A stretch of DNA of 9,230 bases from an uncultured Slackia sp. (GTDB lineage: Bacteria > Actinomycetota > Coriobacteriia > Coriobacteriales > Eggerthellaceae): contig USLD01000039.1 in the NCBI GenBank assembly GCA_900555495.1, forward strand, positions 1 to 9,230. Reading direction: 5' to 3'. The stretch's first letter is position 1; each line of letters opens with the position of its first letter. Below the pieces are notes generated by a model, which was not told the DNA's origin, searched no databases, and saw only the letters and a program-made list of their open reading frames with translations. Below are positions 1 through 7,131 of this stretch, one piece after another. The translations under genes were made by a program, and so were the position numbers.

Positions 1-51
1 AACGTCATACCCACAAATGCCCGTTCTGTGGCTTGGGCGCGCCGATGGGGC

Positions 52-173
52 TACAATGGTGCGGCGAAGGACGTTTCCGGCCGCGTTGCACGGTCGATCG
101 CAGGCCGCGTCCCCGATGCAGACGAATGCGCGGGTTCAAGCCCGCTTCCTATGCCAGAAGAACAGGAGGCGCC
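52..173 (+). promoter_or_regulatory. Possible promoter -10 and structured leader of the UPF0114 gene
   Basis: A TACAAT hexamer at 52-57 is a good -10 match, but no convincing -35 lies 16-18 bases upstream. Downstream, GGACG at 69-73 pairs with CGTCC at 108-112, and GGCC at 79-82 can pair with GGCC at 103-106. A second small hairpin has arms GCGGG (130-134) and CCCGC (141-145). A Shine-Dalgarno AGGAGG at 164-169 precedes the ATG at 174. I recognise no known riboswitch or tRNA here; TTCAAG in the second hairpin loop superficially recalls a T-arm, but the 7-nt T-loop geometry does not fit. Confidence 0.3.
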
Positions 174-782
174 ATGTCTGACGACATTCGCCCGAACAGC
201 ACCGATGCCGCTCTTTCCGCCGCGGCCGACAATGCGCAGGATGCCGCCGCAGAAGGCGCCGCCGCGCCGCAGGTTTCCGAGGAAAGCCGCGGAAGGCGCC
301 GCGAGCGCAAGCTGGTCGGCTACTCGCGCTTCATGGCCATCGTGCCCAGCGTCGGATTGTTCATCTCGTCTATGGCGCTTACCATTTCCACGTTGATATC
401 CACCGTCATGGTGACGTTCGAGGCGGCGTGCGGCCGGCTTGAAATGCAGGACATGCTGGTCGATTACATCGAGTTCGCCGACTTCTTCCTGCTTGCCGTG
501 GTGCTCTACATCATGTCGGTGGGCTTGTATTCGCTGTTCGTCGATGACGGGATCGACATGCCTTCTTGGCTGCGCATCCGCAACCTCGACGATTTGAAGG
601 AAAAGCTCGTCGGCGTGATCGTGGTGGTCATGGGCGTGTACTTCCTGGGCCTGCTGATCCACGGCACCGAGCCGATCGACCTGCTGCTGACGGGCATCGG
701 CATCGGCGCGGTGGTGCTGATGCTCGCGTATTTCGTGCGCTACGTCATGGTGGCCCACAACAATCACGATTGCGACGATTAG
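174..782 (+). CDS. UPF0114 (YqhA-type) family integral membrane protein
   Basis: This encodes 202 residues and is probably a four-helix inner-membrane protein of the UPF0114/YqhA family, whose biochemical role is unknown. I chose the ATG at 174 because AGGAGG (164-169) lies just upstream. The frame stays open back to 33, but that extension is Arg/Pro-rich and not protein-like. Residues 1-45 form an Ala/acidic, presumably cytoplasmic tail ending in a basic RGRRRERK patch. Hydrophobic segments lie at about 54-81, 101-123, 143-162 and 168-190. The acidic-aromatic start of helix 2 (YIEFADFF), the loop ending in LDDLKEKL, and the helix after it match my recollection of the family. The C-terminus (HNNHDCDD) is His/Cys/Asp-rich, which is odd and could bind metal. 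The gene has its own terminator and looks monocistronic. The family call rests on motif memory, not a search. Confidence 0.75.
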   Translation: MSDDIRPNSTDAALSAAADNAQDAAAEGAAAPQVSEESRGRRRERKLVGYSRFMAIVPSVGLFISSMALTISTLISTVMVTFEAACGRLEMQDMLVDYIEFADFFLLAVVLYIMSVGLYSLFVDDGIDMPSWLRIRNLDDLKEKLVGVIVVVMGVYFLGLLIHGTEPIDLLLTGIGIGAVVLMLAYFVRYVMVAHNNHDCDD

Positions 783-811
783 CCCGCCGCATCGAATATC
801 ACGCATGCTGC

Positions 812-841
812 AAAGCGCGTCCTTTCAGGGCGCGCTTTTTT
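812..841 (+). terminator. Intrinsic terminator after the UPF0114 gene
   Basis: An 11-bp stem (812-822 with 828-838, one G-T wobble) encloses the 5-base loop TTTCA. The T run at 836-841 partly forms the 3' arm base. It starts 29 bases after the stop codon, as expected for rho-independent termination. Confidence 0.85.
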
Positions 842-999
842 CTTTCGGGAGGCGTGCGGACCGCTTGCGAAGTCGCGCCGTAAATAGGGGAGGGATGTTC
901 AGTGCGGCCCGCAGAAAGCTTCTGTTTCGCGGCGTCGGAGGCGGATCTTTCGCAGCGCCGGTTCGAATGTAAAAATACGACCGTTTTGCCGGCATTCTG

Positions 1000-1028
1000 T
1001 TGCCCGCCGTATGCCGTGGTTATACAAT
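1000..1028 (+). promoter_or_regulatory. Promoter of the tetR-activase unit
   Basis: TTGCCC at 1000-1005 (-35, four of six consensus bases) and TACAAT at 1023-1028 (-10, five of six) are separated by exactly 17 bases. This is the best sigma-70-like promoter in the window. Transcription would begin around 1035, on the edge of the palindromic operator. The rest of 843-999 shows no gene I can support. Confidence 0.7.
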
Positions 1029-1034
1029 ACGCTC

Positions 1035-1055
1035 TATTGAACAAAGTGTTCATTA
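1035..1055. promoter_or_regulatory. Palindromic operator, probably for the adjacent TetR protein
   Basis: The core TGAACA-AAG-TGTTCA (1038-1052) is a perfect 6-bp inverted repeat around a 3-base centre. Beyond one mismatched pair (1037/1053) it extends by two more paired bases on each side. It lies 6 bases past the -10 box, over the likely transcription start, which is a classic repressor position. A further half-site TTGTTCAA at 1065-1072 is the reverse complement of TTGAACAA at 1037-1044. A second short inverted repeat, ATGCC-TGAT-GGCAT, sits at 1074-1087. Binding by the downstream TetR protein is inferred from position. Confidence 0.75.
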
Positions 1056-1094
1056 CTGGCCATCTTGTTCAAAATGCCTGATGGCATAGGCAAA

Positions 1095-1832
1095 ATGAAA
1101 GGTGAGTCGATCGGTTTGGCGGCAATTTCGCTTAAAAGCGCCAAAAGGAAGGGCTCGAAGCCTGCAACGCAAGAGGCGTCGTGCGCATGCGCCGCGCCCG
1201 ATTCTTCCGCACGTGCCCGCACGGGGTGCGCCGCACCGTGCGACCCGCGCATCGCGCGTTCGAAGGCGGCGTTGCGCGAAGCCCTGATAGAACTCATGGA
1301 AGAGCGGGGGTTCGACGGGTTCACCGTGAACGACCTCTGCCAGCGCGCGGGCCTCAACCGCGGCACGTTCTACAACCATTTCAAAGACAAAGACAGCCTT
1401 CTGCGGGCGTTCGAAGACGAGGTTCTGGCCGAGCTCGACGATTTCAGCCGCAAGATGAGCGAGCTTTCCATCGTGGAACTCATGCACTACCGCATGCTGA
1501 AAAAGCCGCTGCCGGTGCTAGTGGAGCTGTTCGACTACGTGCGCCAGGAGGGCGAATTCTTTCACGCGGTGCTCGGTCCCGGCGGCGACGTGCGCTTCGG
1601 CCCGCGCCTGCGCGAAGCGGTGTGCAGCAAGCTGATCATGTCTCTTCTGCACGACCGGTATCGCGAGGATCCCACGCCGTTCGTCAACTATTACATCGCC
1701 TACTTCGCGGGCGCCTACGTTTCCGTGATCGTCCGTTGGATCGAGACGGGAATGCAGGAGACCTCCGAAGAGATGGCGGTTATCGCCGTTCGCCTGTTCT
1801 TTATCAAGCCGGGCGAATCGATCACGCTTTAG
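1095..1832 (+). CDS. TetR/AcrR-family transcriptional regulator with cysteine-bearing N-terminal extension
   Basis: This is a 245-residue one-component DNA-binding regulator. The TetR helix-turn-helix is clear at about residues 54-103, with the recognition segment FTVNDLCQRAGLNRGTFYNH. The ligand/dimerisation half, with FFHAVLGPGG (155-164) and a helix ending in VRWIETGM (213-220), resembles the TetR_C_8 type seen in DhaS-like regulators. The first ~50 residues are an unusual extension holding C30-x-C32 and C45-x3-C49. Start choice is uncertain: ATG 1095 has no good Shine-Dalgarno; TTG 1116 is preceded by AAAGGTGAG at 1098-1106; ATG 1074 and TTG 1065 are also in frame. All candidates keep the Cys extension. 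The stop is 14 bases before the activase gene, so the two are very likely co-transcribed, and the operator over the promoter suggests autorepression. The inducer is unknown. Confidence 0.88.
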   Translation: MKGESIGLAAISLKSAKRKGSKPATQEASCACAAPDSSARARTGCAAPCDPRIARSKAALREALIELMEERGFDGFTVNDLCQRAGLNRGTFYNHFKDKDSLLRAFEDEVLAELDDFSRKMSELSIVELMHYRMLKKPLPVLVELFDYVRQEGEFFHAVLGPGGDVRFGPRLREAVCSKLIMSLLHDRYREDPTPFVNYYIAYFAGAYVSVIVRWIETGMQETSEEMAVIAVRLFFIKPGESITL

Positions 1833-1846
1833 GATAAGGAACAACC

Positions 1847-4800
1847 ATGACTCAAAAGGAGAACATCATGGCTGCCGAAACCATGGAATCCCAGGTCGTA
1901 AACGATGCGGCCGTCGAAGAGATGGCGAATGTCACGCATGCGGCCCAGGGCGGATGCCCCGTTGGCTCCTTGCCTTTGCATATCGGCATCGACGTCGGCT
2001 CCACCACGGTCAAGGTGGCCGTCCTCGACGATAACCGCGATATCCTGCACTCGTGCTACCGCCGCCATCACGCCGACATCCGCGCTACGATCGTGGAAGT
2101 CGTCGAAGAAGCGGCCGAGCGCTATCCTGCCACGCCTATGACGATCGCCATCACGGGTTCGGGCGGCCTGCTTTTGGCCCAGTGGCTGGGCATCGAATTC
2201 GTCCAGGAGGTCATCGCCTCCAAGACCGCGGTGGAGACCTTCATTCCCCAGACCGACGTGGTGATCGAGCTGGGCGGCGAAGATGCCAAGATCATCTACT
2301 TCGACAACGGCATCGAGCAGCGCATGAACGGCACGTGCGCGGGCGGAACGGGCGCGTTCATCGACCAGATGGCGGCGCTGTTGGACACCGATGCAGGCGG
2401 CTTGAACGAACTGGCGAAAAGCCACACTACGATTTATCCGATCGCAAGCCGCTGCGGCGTGTTCGCGAAGACCGACGTGCAGCCCCTGCTTAACGAAGGC
2501 GCGCGCAAGGAAGACATCGCGGCGTCCATTTTCCAGGCCGTGGTCACGCAGACCATCTCGGGTTTGGCGTGCGGCCGTCCGATCCGCGGCAACGTGGCGC
2601 TTCTGGGCGGCCCGCTGCAGTACCTGTCCGAGCTGGACAAACGCTTCTGCGAAACGCTCGGTCTTGACGACGAGCATGCTATCCGTCCCGAGAACGCGCA
2701 TTTGTTCGTGGCGAGCGGCGCCGCGCTGTGCGGCGCACAGGGCAAGGCCGAGCTTCTGTCCGACGTGCTGGAGCGCCTGCGCAACCTGGGAGATATCCAG
2801 GGCAGCGAAGTGGTGCGCCTGGATCCGCTGTTCGCCGACGAAGGGGAATTCGCCGAATTCAAAGAGCGCCACGACCGCGAGAAGGTCAAGCGCGGCGACC
2901 TGATGGCTTACACGGGCACCGCGTATCTGGGCATCGACGCCGGATCCACGACGTTCAAGGCCGCATTGGTCGGTGAAGACGGCGAGCTTCTGTGGAGCTC
3001 GTATTGCAACAACAAGGGCGATGTGCTGGGCACGGCCAAGCGCGCGATCGCCGATATGTACGGAGCGCTGCCGGTGGACGCTACCACGGGCGAGCCGTTC
3101 GTGACCATCGGACATGCCACCGTGACCGGTTACGGCGAGGCTCTGCTGCTGGAAGCGCTGCGCGTCGATTCGGGCGAAATCGAGACGGTGGCCCATCTGC
3201 GCGGCGCGCAGGAAATGCTGCCCGGCGTCGAGTTCATCCTGGACATCGGCGGCCAGGACATGAAATGCCTGCGCGTGCGCGACGGCGTGATCGACCATAT
3301 CATGCTCAACGAGGCGTGCTCGTCGGGCTGCGGCAGCTTCATCGAAAGCTTCGCCAGCGGTCTGAACCTGGATGTGACCGAGTTCGCCAAGACGGCCAAC
3401 GCCGCCAAGCATCCGGTCGATCTGGGAAGCCGCTGCACGGTGTTCATGAACAGTCGCGTGAAGCAGGCGCAGAAAGAAGGCGCCACGGTGGGCGACATCG
3501 CCGCCGGTCTGGCCATTTCGGTCATCAAGAACGCATTGTTCAAGGTGATTAAAATCCGCGACCCGCGCGAGGTGGGCGACAAGGTGATCGTGCAGGGCGG
3601 AACGTTTCTCAACGACGCCGTGCTGCGTGCTTTCGAGCAGCTTTCGGGCGCGAATGCGGTACGTCCCGATATCGCGGGCAATATGGGCGCATACGGTGCC
3701 GCGCTTCTGGCGCGCGACCGCGCGAAGGGCGAGCGCCCCGTATCGACGCTGCTTTCGCTCGAGCAGATCGAGGCGCTCGAGCCGACGCATAGGACCGTTC
3801 GCTGCAAGGCGTGCTCCAACCACTGCCTGCTTACGGTGAACGATTTCGGCGTGGACGAGAACACCGGCAAGCACCGTCGCTTCATCACGGGCAACCGCTG
3901 CGAGAAAGGCGCGGGCGTGCTGGGCGAATCGTCCAACGTGCCGAATCTGTTCGACTACAAGAGCCATCGCCTGTTCGACTACGAGCCGCTTTCCGCCGAC
4001 GATGCGCCGCGCGGCACGGTGGGCATTCCGCGTGCGCTGAACATGTACGAGAACTACCCGTTCTGGTTCACCTTCTTCACGAAGCTGGGCTATCGCGTGG
4101 TGCTTTCCGATGCGTCGTCCAAAAAGACCTACGAGGCGGGCATCGAGAGCATGCCGTCCGAAAGCGTGTGCTATCCGGCCAAGCTTTCGCACGGCCACGT
4201 GATGAACCTGCTGGAAAAAGGCGTCGATTTCATCTGGATGCCGTGCGCCAAATGGGAGCGTCAGGAAGACGCCGGCGCGGGCAACCACTTCAACTGCCCG
4301 ATCGTGGCCAGCTATTCCGAGGCTTTGCGCCTGAACATCGACGAGCTGCGCACTTCCGACGCGAAGTTCTTGAACCCGTGGCTGCCCTACGACCAGAAGG
4401 ACAAGCTCAAAGAGCGCCTGTTCGTTGAGCTGTACGAGAATTTCGCCGACGCCACGTGCCGTCGTGCCGTCGCGCCCACGCGCGCCGAAGTGTCCGATGC
4501 TGTGGAGGCCGCCTGGGCCGAAGACATGGCGTTCAAGGACGATATCCGCGCCAAGGGCGAGGAGACGCTGCGCTGGATGGAGGAGACCGGCACGCATGGC
4601 ATCGTGCTGGCAGGCCGCCCGTACCATAACGACCCCGAAATCAACCATGCCATCCCCGAGCTTCTGACCAGCTTCGGCCTGGCGGTGCTTACGGAGGATT
4701 CCATCGCGCATCTGGGCACGTTGGAACGTCCGATCCGCGTGGTGGACCAGTGGATGTATCACACGCGTCTGTACGCCGCCGCCAAGGTGGCCACGCAGCG

Positions 4801-6607
4801 CGACGATCTTGATTTGATCCAGCTGAACAGCTTCGGTTGCGGCCTGGACGCGTTGACCACCGACCAGGTGCAGGAAATCCTTGAGGCATCGGGCAAGGTG
4901 TATACCGTGCTCAAGATCGACGAAGTGTCCAACCTGGGCGCCGCGCGCATCCGTGTGCGTTCGTTGTTGGCGGCGTTGAAGGACAAGGCAGACGAGCGCG
5001 CCGAGGCGAACAGGACTCCCATGGCATGTCCTACGGTGGCCATGAACAAGGAATACAGCACCGAGGCGGCCGTTCCCGAAGACGAGATGAAAGAGCATTC
5101 CCATCATGCCAAGATCCGCATGGACAACAAGACGGGCGTGACCGAGGCCGAGGCCGCGCGCGTGGTGGCGCAGGCCGACGCGTTGATCAAGCAGCGCGCG
5201 TGCGCGTCCACCGAGTTCGAGAAGGTGCAGTTCACCAAGGAGATGAAGGAGGCCGGCTACACCATTCTGTGTCCGCAGATGGCGCCGATCCACTTCGACC
5301 TGCTGGTCGAGATCTTCCACAGGAACGGCTACAACTTCGAGCTTCTGCCCAGCGTGGACCACGGCGCGGTGGATGCCGGACTGAAATACGTCAATAACGA
5401 TATCTGCTATCCGTCCATCCTGGTTACGGGCCAGATCATGGAGGCCGTGATGAGCGGTCGCTACGATACCGACAAGCTGGCAGTGATCATCACGCAGACG
5501 GGCGGCGGTTGCCGCGCCACCAACTATATCGCGCTGATCCGCAAGGCGTTGGCTGCGGCGGGGCTGGGGCATATCCCCGTGATTTCGTTGTCGTTCAAGA
5601 AGCTCGAGGAGAGCAACCCCGGCTTCGAAATCACGCCTGCGATGCTGCTGCAGGCGGTCTACGGCGTGCTCTACGGCGACTTGCTGATGACGTGTCTGTA
5701 TCGCACGCGTCCTTACGAAGCCGAGCCGGGTGCCGCCAACGCGCTGTTCGACCATTGGATGGGCGTGTGCAAGGGCCAGCTGGCCGCGGGTCTTTCGCGT
5801 GGCGAGTGGAAGCGCACCGTGCGCCAGATCGTGGAAGATTTCGACACGCTGCCGCTGGTAGGCGAGGGCACCAAGCCGCGTGTGGGCGTGGTGGGCGAGA
5901 TCCTGGTGAAGTTCCACCCCACGGCGAACAACCAGATCATCGACGTGATCGAGCGCGAGGGTTGCGAGGCCGTGGTGCCGGGCTTGACGGAATTCTTCCT
6001 GTTCGGCCTTGCCGGCGCGATCTTCCAGAAGGACCCGCTGGGCCGTTCTGCCAAGGGCGCGCTGGGAAGCCGCATCGCGCTGGCCGCCATTGACAAGTTC
6101 CGCAAGCCCGTCAACGACGCGCTGCGGGCGTCGCACCGCTTCGAGGCGCCGGCCGATATCTACGAGCTGGCGGGCTACGCGAGCGAGATTTTGAGCCTGT
6201 GCAATTCGATGGGCGAAGGCTGGCTGCTGACCGCCGAGATGGTGGAGCTCATTTGCACGGGTGCGCCCAATGTGGTGTGCACCCAGCCGTTCGCATGCCT
6301 GCCGAACCATGTGGTTGGCAAGGCCGTGATCAAAGAGTTGCGTCGCAGGTATCCCGAGAGCAACATCGTGGCGGTCGACTACGACCCGGGCGCTTCCGAG
6401 GTCAACCAGCTCAATCGCATCAAGCTTATGATCAGCGTGGCGAAGGCCAATTTGGAGGGCAAGGAGGCCGAGGCGCGTCGGATGCGCGACGTGGCGCGCG
6501 CCGCCGACAAGGTGGCGGCCGATGCGGTTGCCGGCTGCGCGTGCGGATGCGGCAGCGCCGAAGAGGAGGGCGCATTCGAAGTACAGGAAAGACGCGCCGA
6601 GCGATAG
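1847..6607 (+). CDS. Giant acyl-CoA dehydratase activase-related protein (double ASKHA activase + DUF2229/HgdB-like halves)
   Basis: This encodes 1,586 residues of the multidomain 2-hydroxyacyl-CoA dehydratase activase-related family. HgdC-type activases hydrolyse ATP to push an electron from a [4Fe-4S] cluster onto a low-potential partner. ASKHA domain 1 (about 42-310) has GIDVGSTT (47-54), C164 in GTCAGGTG and C203 in SRCGVF. ASKHA domain 2 (about 358-625) has GIDAGSTT, C491 and C530. Both Cys pairs are 39 apart, matching the cluster ligands of HgdC-type activases. Next come C653-x2-C656-x3-C660 plus C685, then a DUF2229/HgdB-like half (about 724-1050; C775, C800, C817, C998). A second such half (about 1139-1535) has C1142, C1187, C1222, C1478 and C1484. 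CYP motifs recur at 775 and 1187, suggesting internal duplication. The tail has C1564, C1566 and C1568. ATG 1868 is an alternative start with a better Shine-Dalgarno (AAGGAG 1856-1861); ATG 1847 has AAGGA (1836-1840). Probably cytoplasmic and oxygen-sensitive; physiological substrate unknown. Confidence 0.9.
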   Translation: MTQKENIMAAETMESQVVNDAAVEEMANVTHAAQGGCPVGSLPLHIGIDVGSTTVKVAVLDDNRDILHSCYRRHHADIRATIVEVVEEAAERYPATPMTIAITGSGGLLLAQWLGIEFVQEVIASKTAVETFIPQTDVVIELGGEDAKIIYFDNGIEQRMNGTCAGGTGAFIDQMAALLDTDAGGLNELAKSHTTIYPIASRCGVFAKTDVQPLLNEGARKEDIAASIFQAVVTQTISGLACGRPIRGNVALLGGPLQYLSELDKRFCETLGLDDEHAIRPENAHLFVASGAALCGAQGKAELLSDVLERLRNLGDIQGSEVVRLDPLFADEGEFAEFKERHDREKVKRGDLMAYTGTAYLGIDAGSTTFKAALVGEDGELLWSSYCNNKGDVLGTAKRAIADMYGALPVDATTGEPFVTIGHATVTGYGEALLLEALRVDSGEIETVAHLRGAQEMLPGVEFILDIGGQDMKCLRVRDGVIDHIMLNEACSSGCGSFIESFASGLNLDVTEFAKTANAAKHPVDLGSRCTVFMNSRVKQAQKEGATVGDIAAGLAISVIKNALFKVIKIRDPREVGDKVIVQGGTFLNDAVLRAFEQLSGANAVRPDIAGNMGAYGAALLARDRAKGERPVSTLLSLEQIEALEPTHRTVRCKACSNHCLLTVNDFGVDENTGKHRRFITGNRCEKGAGVLGESSNVPNLFDYKSHRLFDYEPLSADDAPRGTVGIPRALNMYENYPFWFTFFTKLGYRVVLSDASSKKTYEAGIESMPSESVCYPAKLSHGHVMNLLEKGVDFIWMPCAKWERQEDAGAGNHFNCPIVASYSEALRLNIDELRTSDAKFLNPWLPYDQKDKLKERLFVELYENFADATCRRAVAPTRAEVSDAVEAAWAEDMAFKDDIRAKGEETLRWMEETGTHGIVLAGRPYHNDPEINHAIPELLTSFGLAVLTEDSIAHLGTLERPIRVVDQWMYHTRLYAAAKVATQRDDLDLIQLNSFGCGLDALTTDQVQEILEASGKVYTVLKIDEVSNLGAARIRVRSLLAALKDKADERAEANRTPMACPTVAMNKEYSTEAAVPEDEMKEHSHHAKIRMDNKTGVTEAEAARVVAQADALIKQRACASTEFEKVQFTKEMKEAGYTILCPQMAPIHFDLLVEIFHRNGYNFELLPSVDHGAVDAGLKYVNNDICYPSILVTGQIMEAVMSGRYDTDKLAVIITQTGGGCRATNYIALIRKALAAAGLGHIPVISLSFKKLEESNPGFEITPAMLLQAVYGVLYGDLLMTCLYRTRPYEAEPGAANALFDHWMGVCKGQLAAGLSRGEWKRTVRQIVEDFDTLPLVGEGTKPRVGVVGEILVKFHPTANNQIIDVIEREGCEAVVPGLTEFFLFGLAGAIFQKDPLGRSAKGALGSRIALAAIDKFRKPVNDALRASHRFEAPADIYELAGYASEILSLCNSMGEGWLLTAEMVELICTGAPNVVCTQPFACLPNHVVGKAVIKELRRRYPESNIVAVDYDPGASEVNQLNRIKLMISVAKANLEGKEAEARRMRDVARAADKVAADAVAGCACGCGSAEEEGAFEVQERRAER

Positions 6608-6642
6608 TGCGCCGAGGCCATGCCGGGCGGCGATAGATGATC

Positions 6643-6683
6643 AAGCGGGGGCGGAACACGCGGTTCCGTCCCCGCTTTTGTTT
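6643..6683 (+). terminator. Strong intrinsic terminator after the activase gene
   Basis: A 15-bp stem (6643-6657 with 6663-6677, a single G-T wobble) with a 5-base loop is followed by TTGTTT (6678-6683). It lies 35 bases after the stop codon and closes the tetR-activase unit. The stem base AAGC/GCTT could also support termination from the other strand, though no gene reads in from there. Confidence 0.92.
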
Positions 6684-6721
6684 GCCAGGCGTCGGTTCCG
6701 TACGCCGAAGACGATTTGAAG

Positions 6722-6743
6722 AAAGTTAATTGATACTAACTTT
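6722..6743. promoter_or_regulatory. AT-rich palindrome, candidate operator of the Lys-rich protein gene
   Basis: Perfect 7-bp arms AAAGTTA (6722-6728) and TAACTTT (6737-6743) flank the 8-base centre ATTGATAC. The site is conspicuously AT-rich in a GC-rich genome and has no T run that would make it a terminator. It sits 50 bases before the start codon, just upstream of a -10-like TATGAT at 6759-6764. AT-rich palindromes with AGTTA/TAACT-like arms recall operators of metal-responsive DtxR/MntR-type repressors, but that link is only a guess. Confidence 0.55.
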
Positions 6744-6792
6744 GTAGCGTTTATCGGTTATGATGGCGGCGAAAAACAAGAAGGAGCCAGCC

Positions 6793-7113
6793 ATGTCTGA
6801 CAAGAAAAAGAACGCTGCCAAGAAGCTTTCGAAAAAACAGCTGAAGAAGCAGGCGAAAAAACAGGAGAAGGCGGTGCGCAAGGCCGCCAAGAAGCTCGCG
6901 AAAAAGCTTGCGCCCGGCAAGGCGAAGCCGTCCAAGGCCAAAGCCGCGAAGACGGGCAAGGCGGTCGCTTCGGGTGCCGCATCGTTCCAGCTCAACCTGG
7001 GTACCTGTCCGTGCTGCAGCAAGCACTGCCCGCTTGCGAAACCGAAATGCGGCAAGGGTCGCGCCGTTGCGCGCAAGAAGCGCGCGCGTCTGACGGGCGA
7101 TGCCGCCGCATAG
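6793..7113 (+). CDS. Small lysine-rich protein with a C-terminal Cys/His cluster (unrecognised)
   Basis: This encodes 106 residues; I do not recognise the family. ATG 6793 is preceded by AAGGAG at 6781-6786 with a 6-base spacer; in-frame ATG 6760 has no such site and lies in the -10-like region. By my count 29 residues are Lys and 5 Arg, against three acidic residues. Residues 4-60 are a Lys/Ala/Gln array resembling histone H1-like bacterial tails. After a short neutral stretch comes C72-P-C74-C75-x2-H78-C79-P-L-x2-P-x-C86-G-K-G, five cysteines and one histidine within 15 residues, suited to zinc or an Fe-S cluster, then a basic ARKKRAR. There is no signal peptide or membrane helix, so a nucleic-acid-binding or metal-handling cytoplasmic protein is plausible. 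The gene is monocistronic, between its own palindrome and terminator. Confidence 0.8.
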   Translation: MSDKKKNAAKKLSKKQLKKQAKKQEKAVRKAAKKLAKKLAPGKAKPSKAKAAKTGKAVASGAASFQLNLGTCPCCSKHCPLAKPKCGKGRAVARKKRARLTGDAAA

Positions 7114-7131
7114 GCGTTTCGCCGGCACCGC

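Noticed and set aside
123..150. A tRNA T-arm-like sequence (GCGGG-TTCAAG-CCCGC).
   Set aside because: The loop is six bases when the stem is fully paired, a seven-base T-loop breaks the stem, and no acceptor, D or anticodon arm can be found around it.
51..806. A minus-strand open frame of 251 codons opposite the UPF0114 gene.
   Set aside because: It is a His/Asp-rich shadow of the sense gene with no motif and no sensible start context; it reads across the UPF0114 stop codon and its leader.
895..972. A 25-codon plus-strand ORF preceded by GGGGAGGG.
   Set aside because: The purine run is only about two bases from the ATG, no promoter is evident, and the short Arg/Gly-rich product has no recognisable feature. 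It could be a leader peptide, but nothing supports it.
799..1053. A minus-strand open frame of 84 codons starting on the palindromic operator.
   Set aside because: There is no Shine-Dalgarno before its ATG, it reads through the UPF0114 terminator, and its composition is not protein-like.
1829..6310. A minus-strand open frame of 1,493 codons opposite the activase gene.
   Set aside because: It is exactly codon-registered with the sense gene, so it only requires the absence of TTA, CTA and TCA codons, which GC3-biased genes avoid. Its translation is a His/Arg/Ala/Gln-rich string without domain motifs, whereas the sense strand shows clear family motifs throughout.
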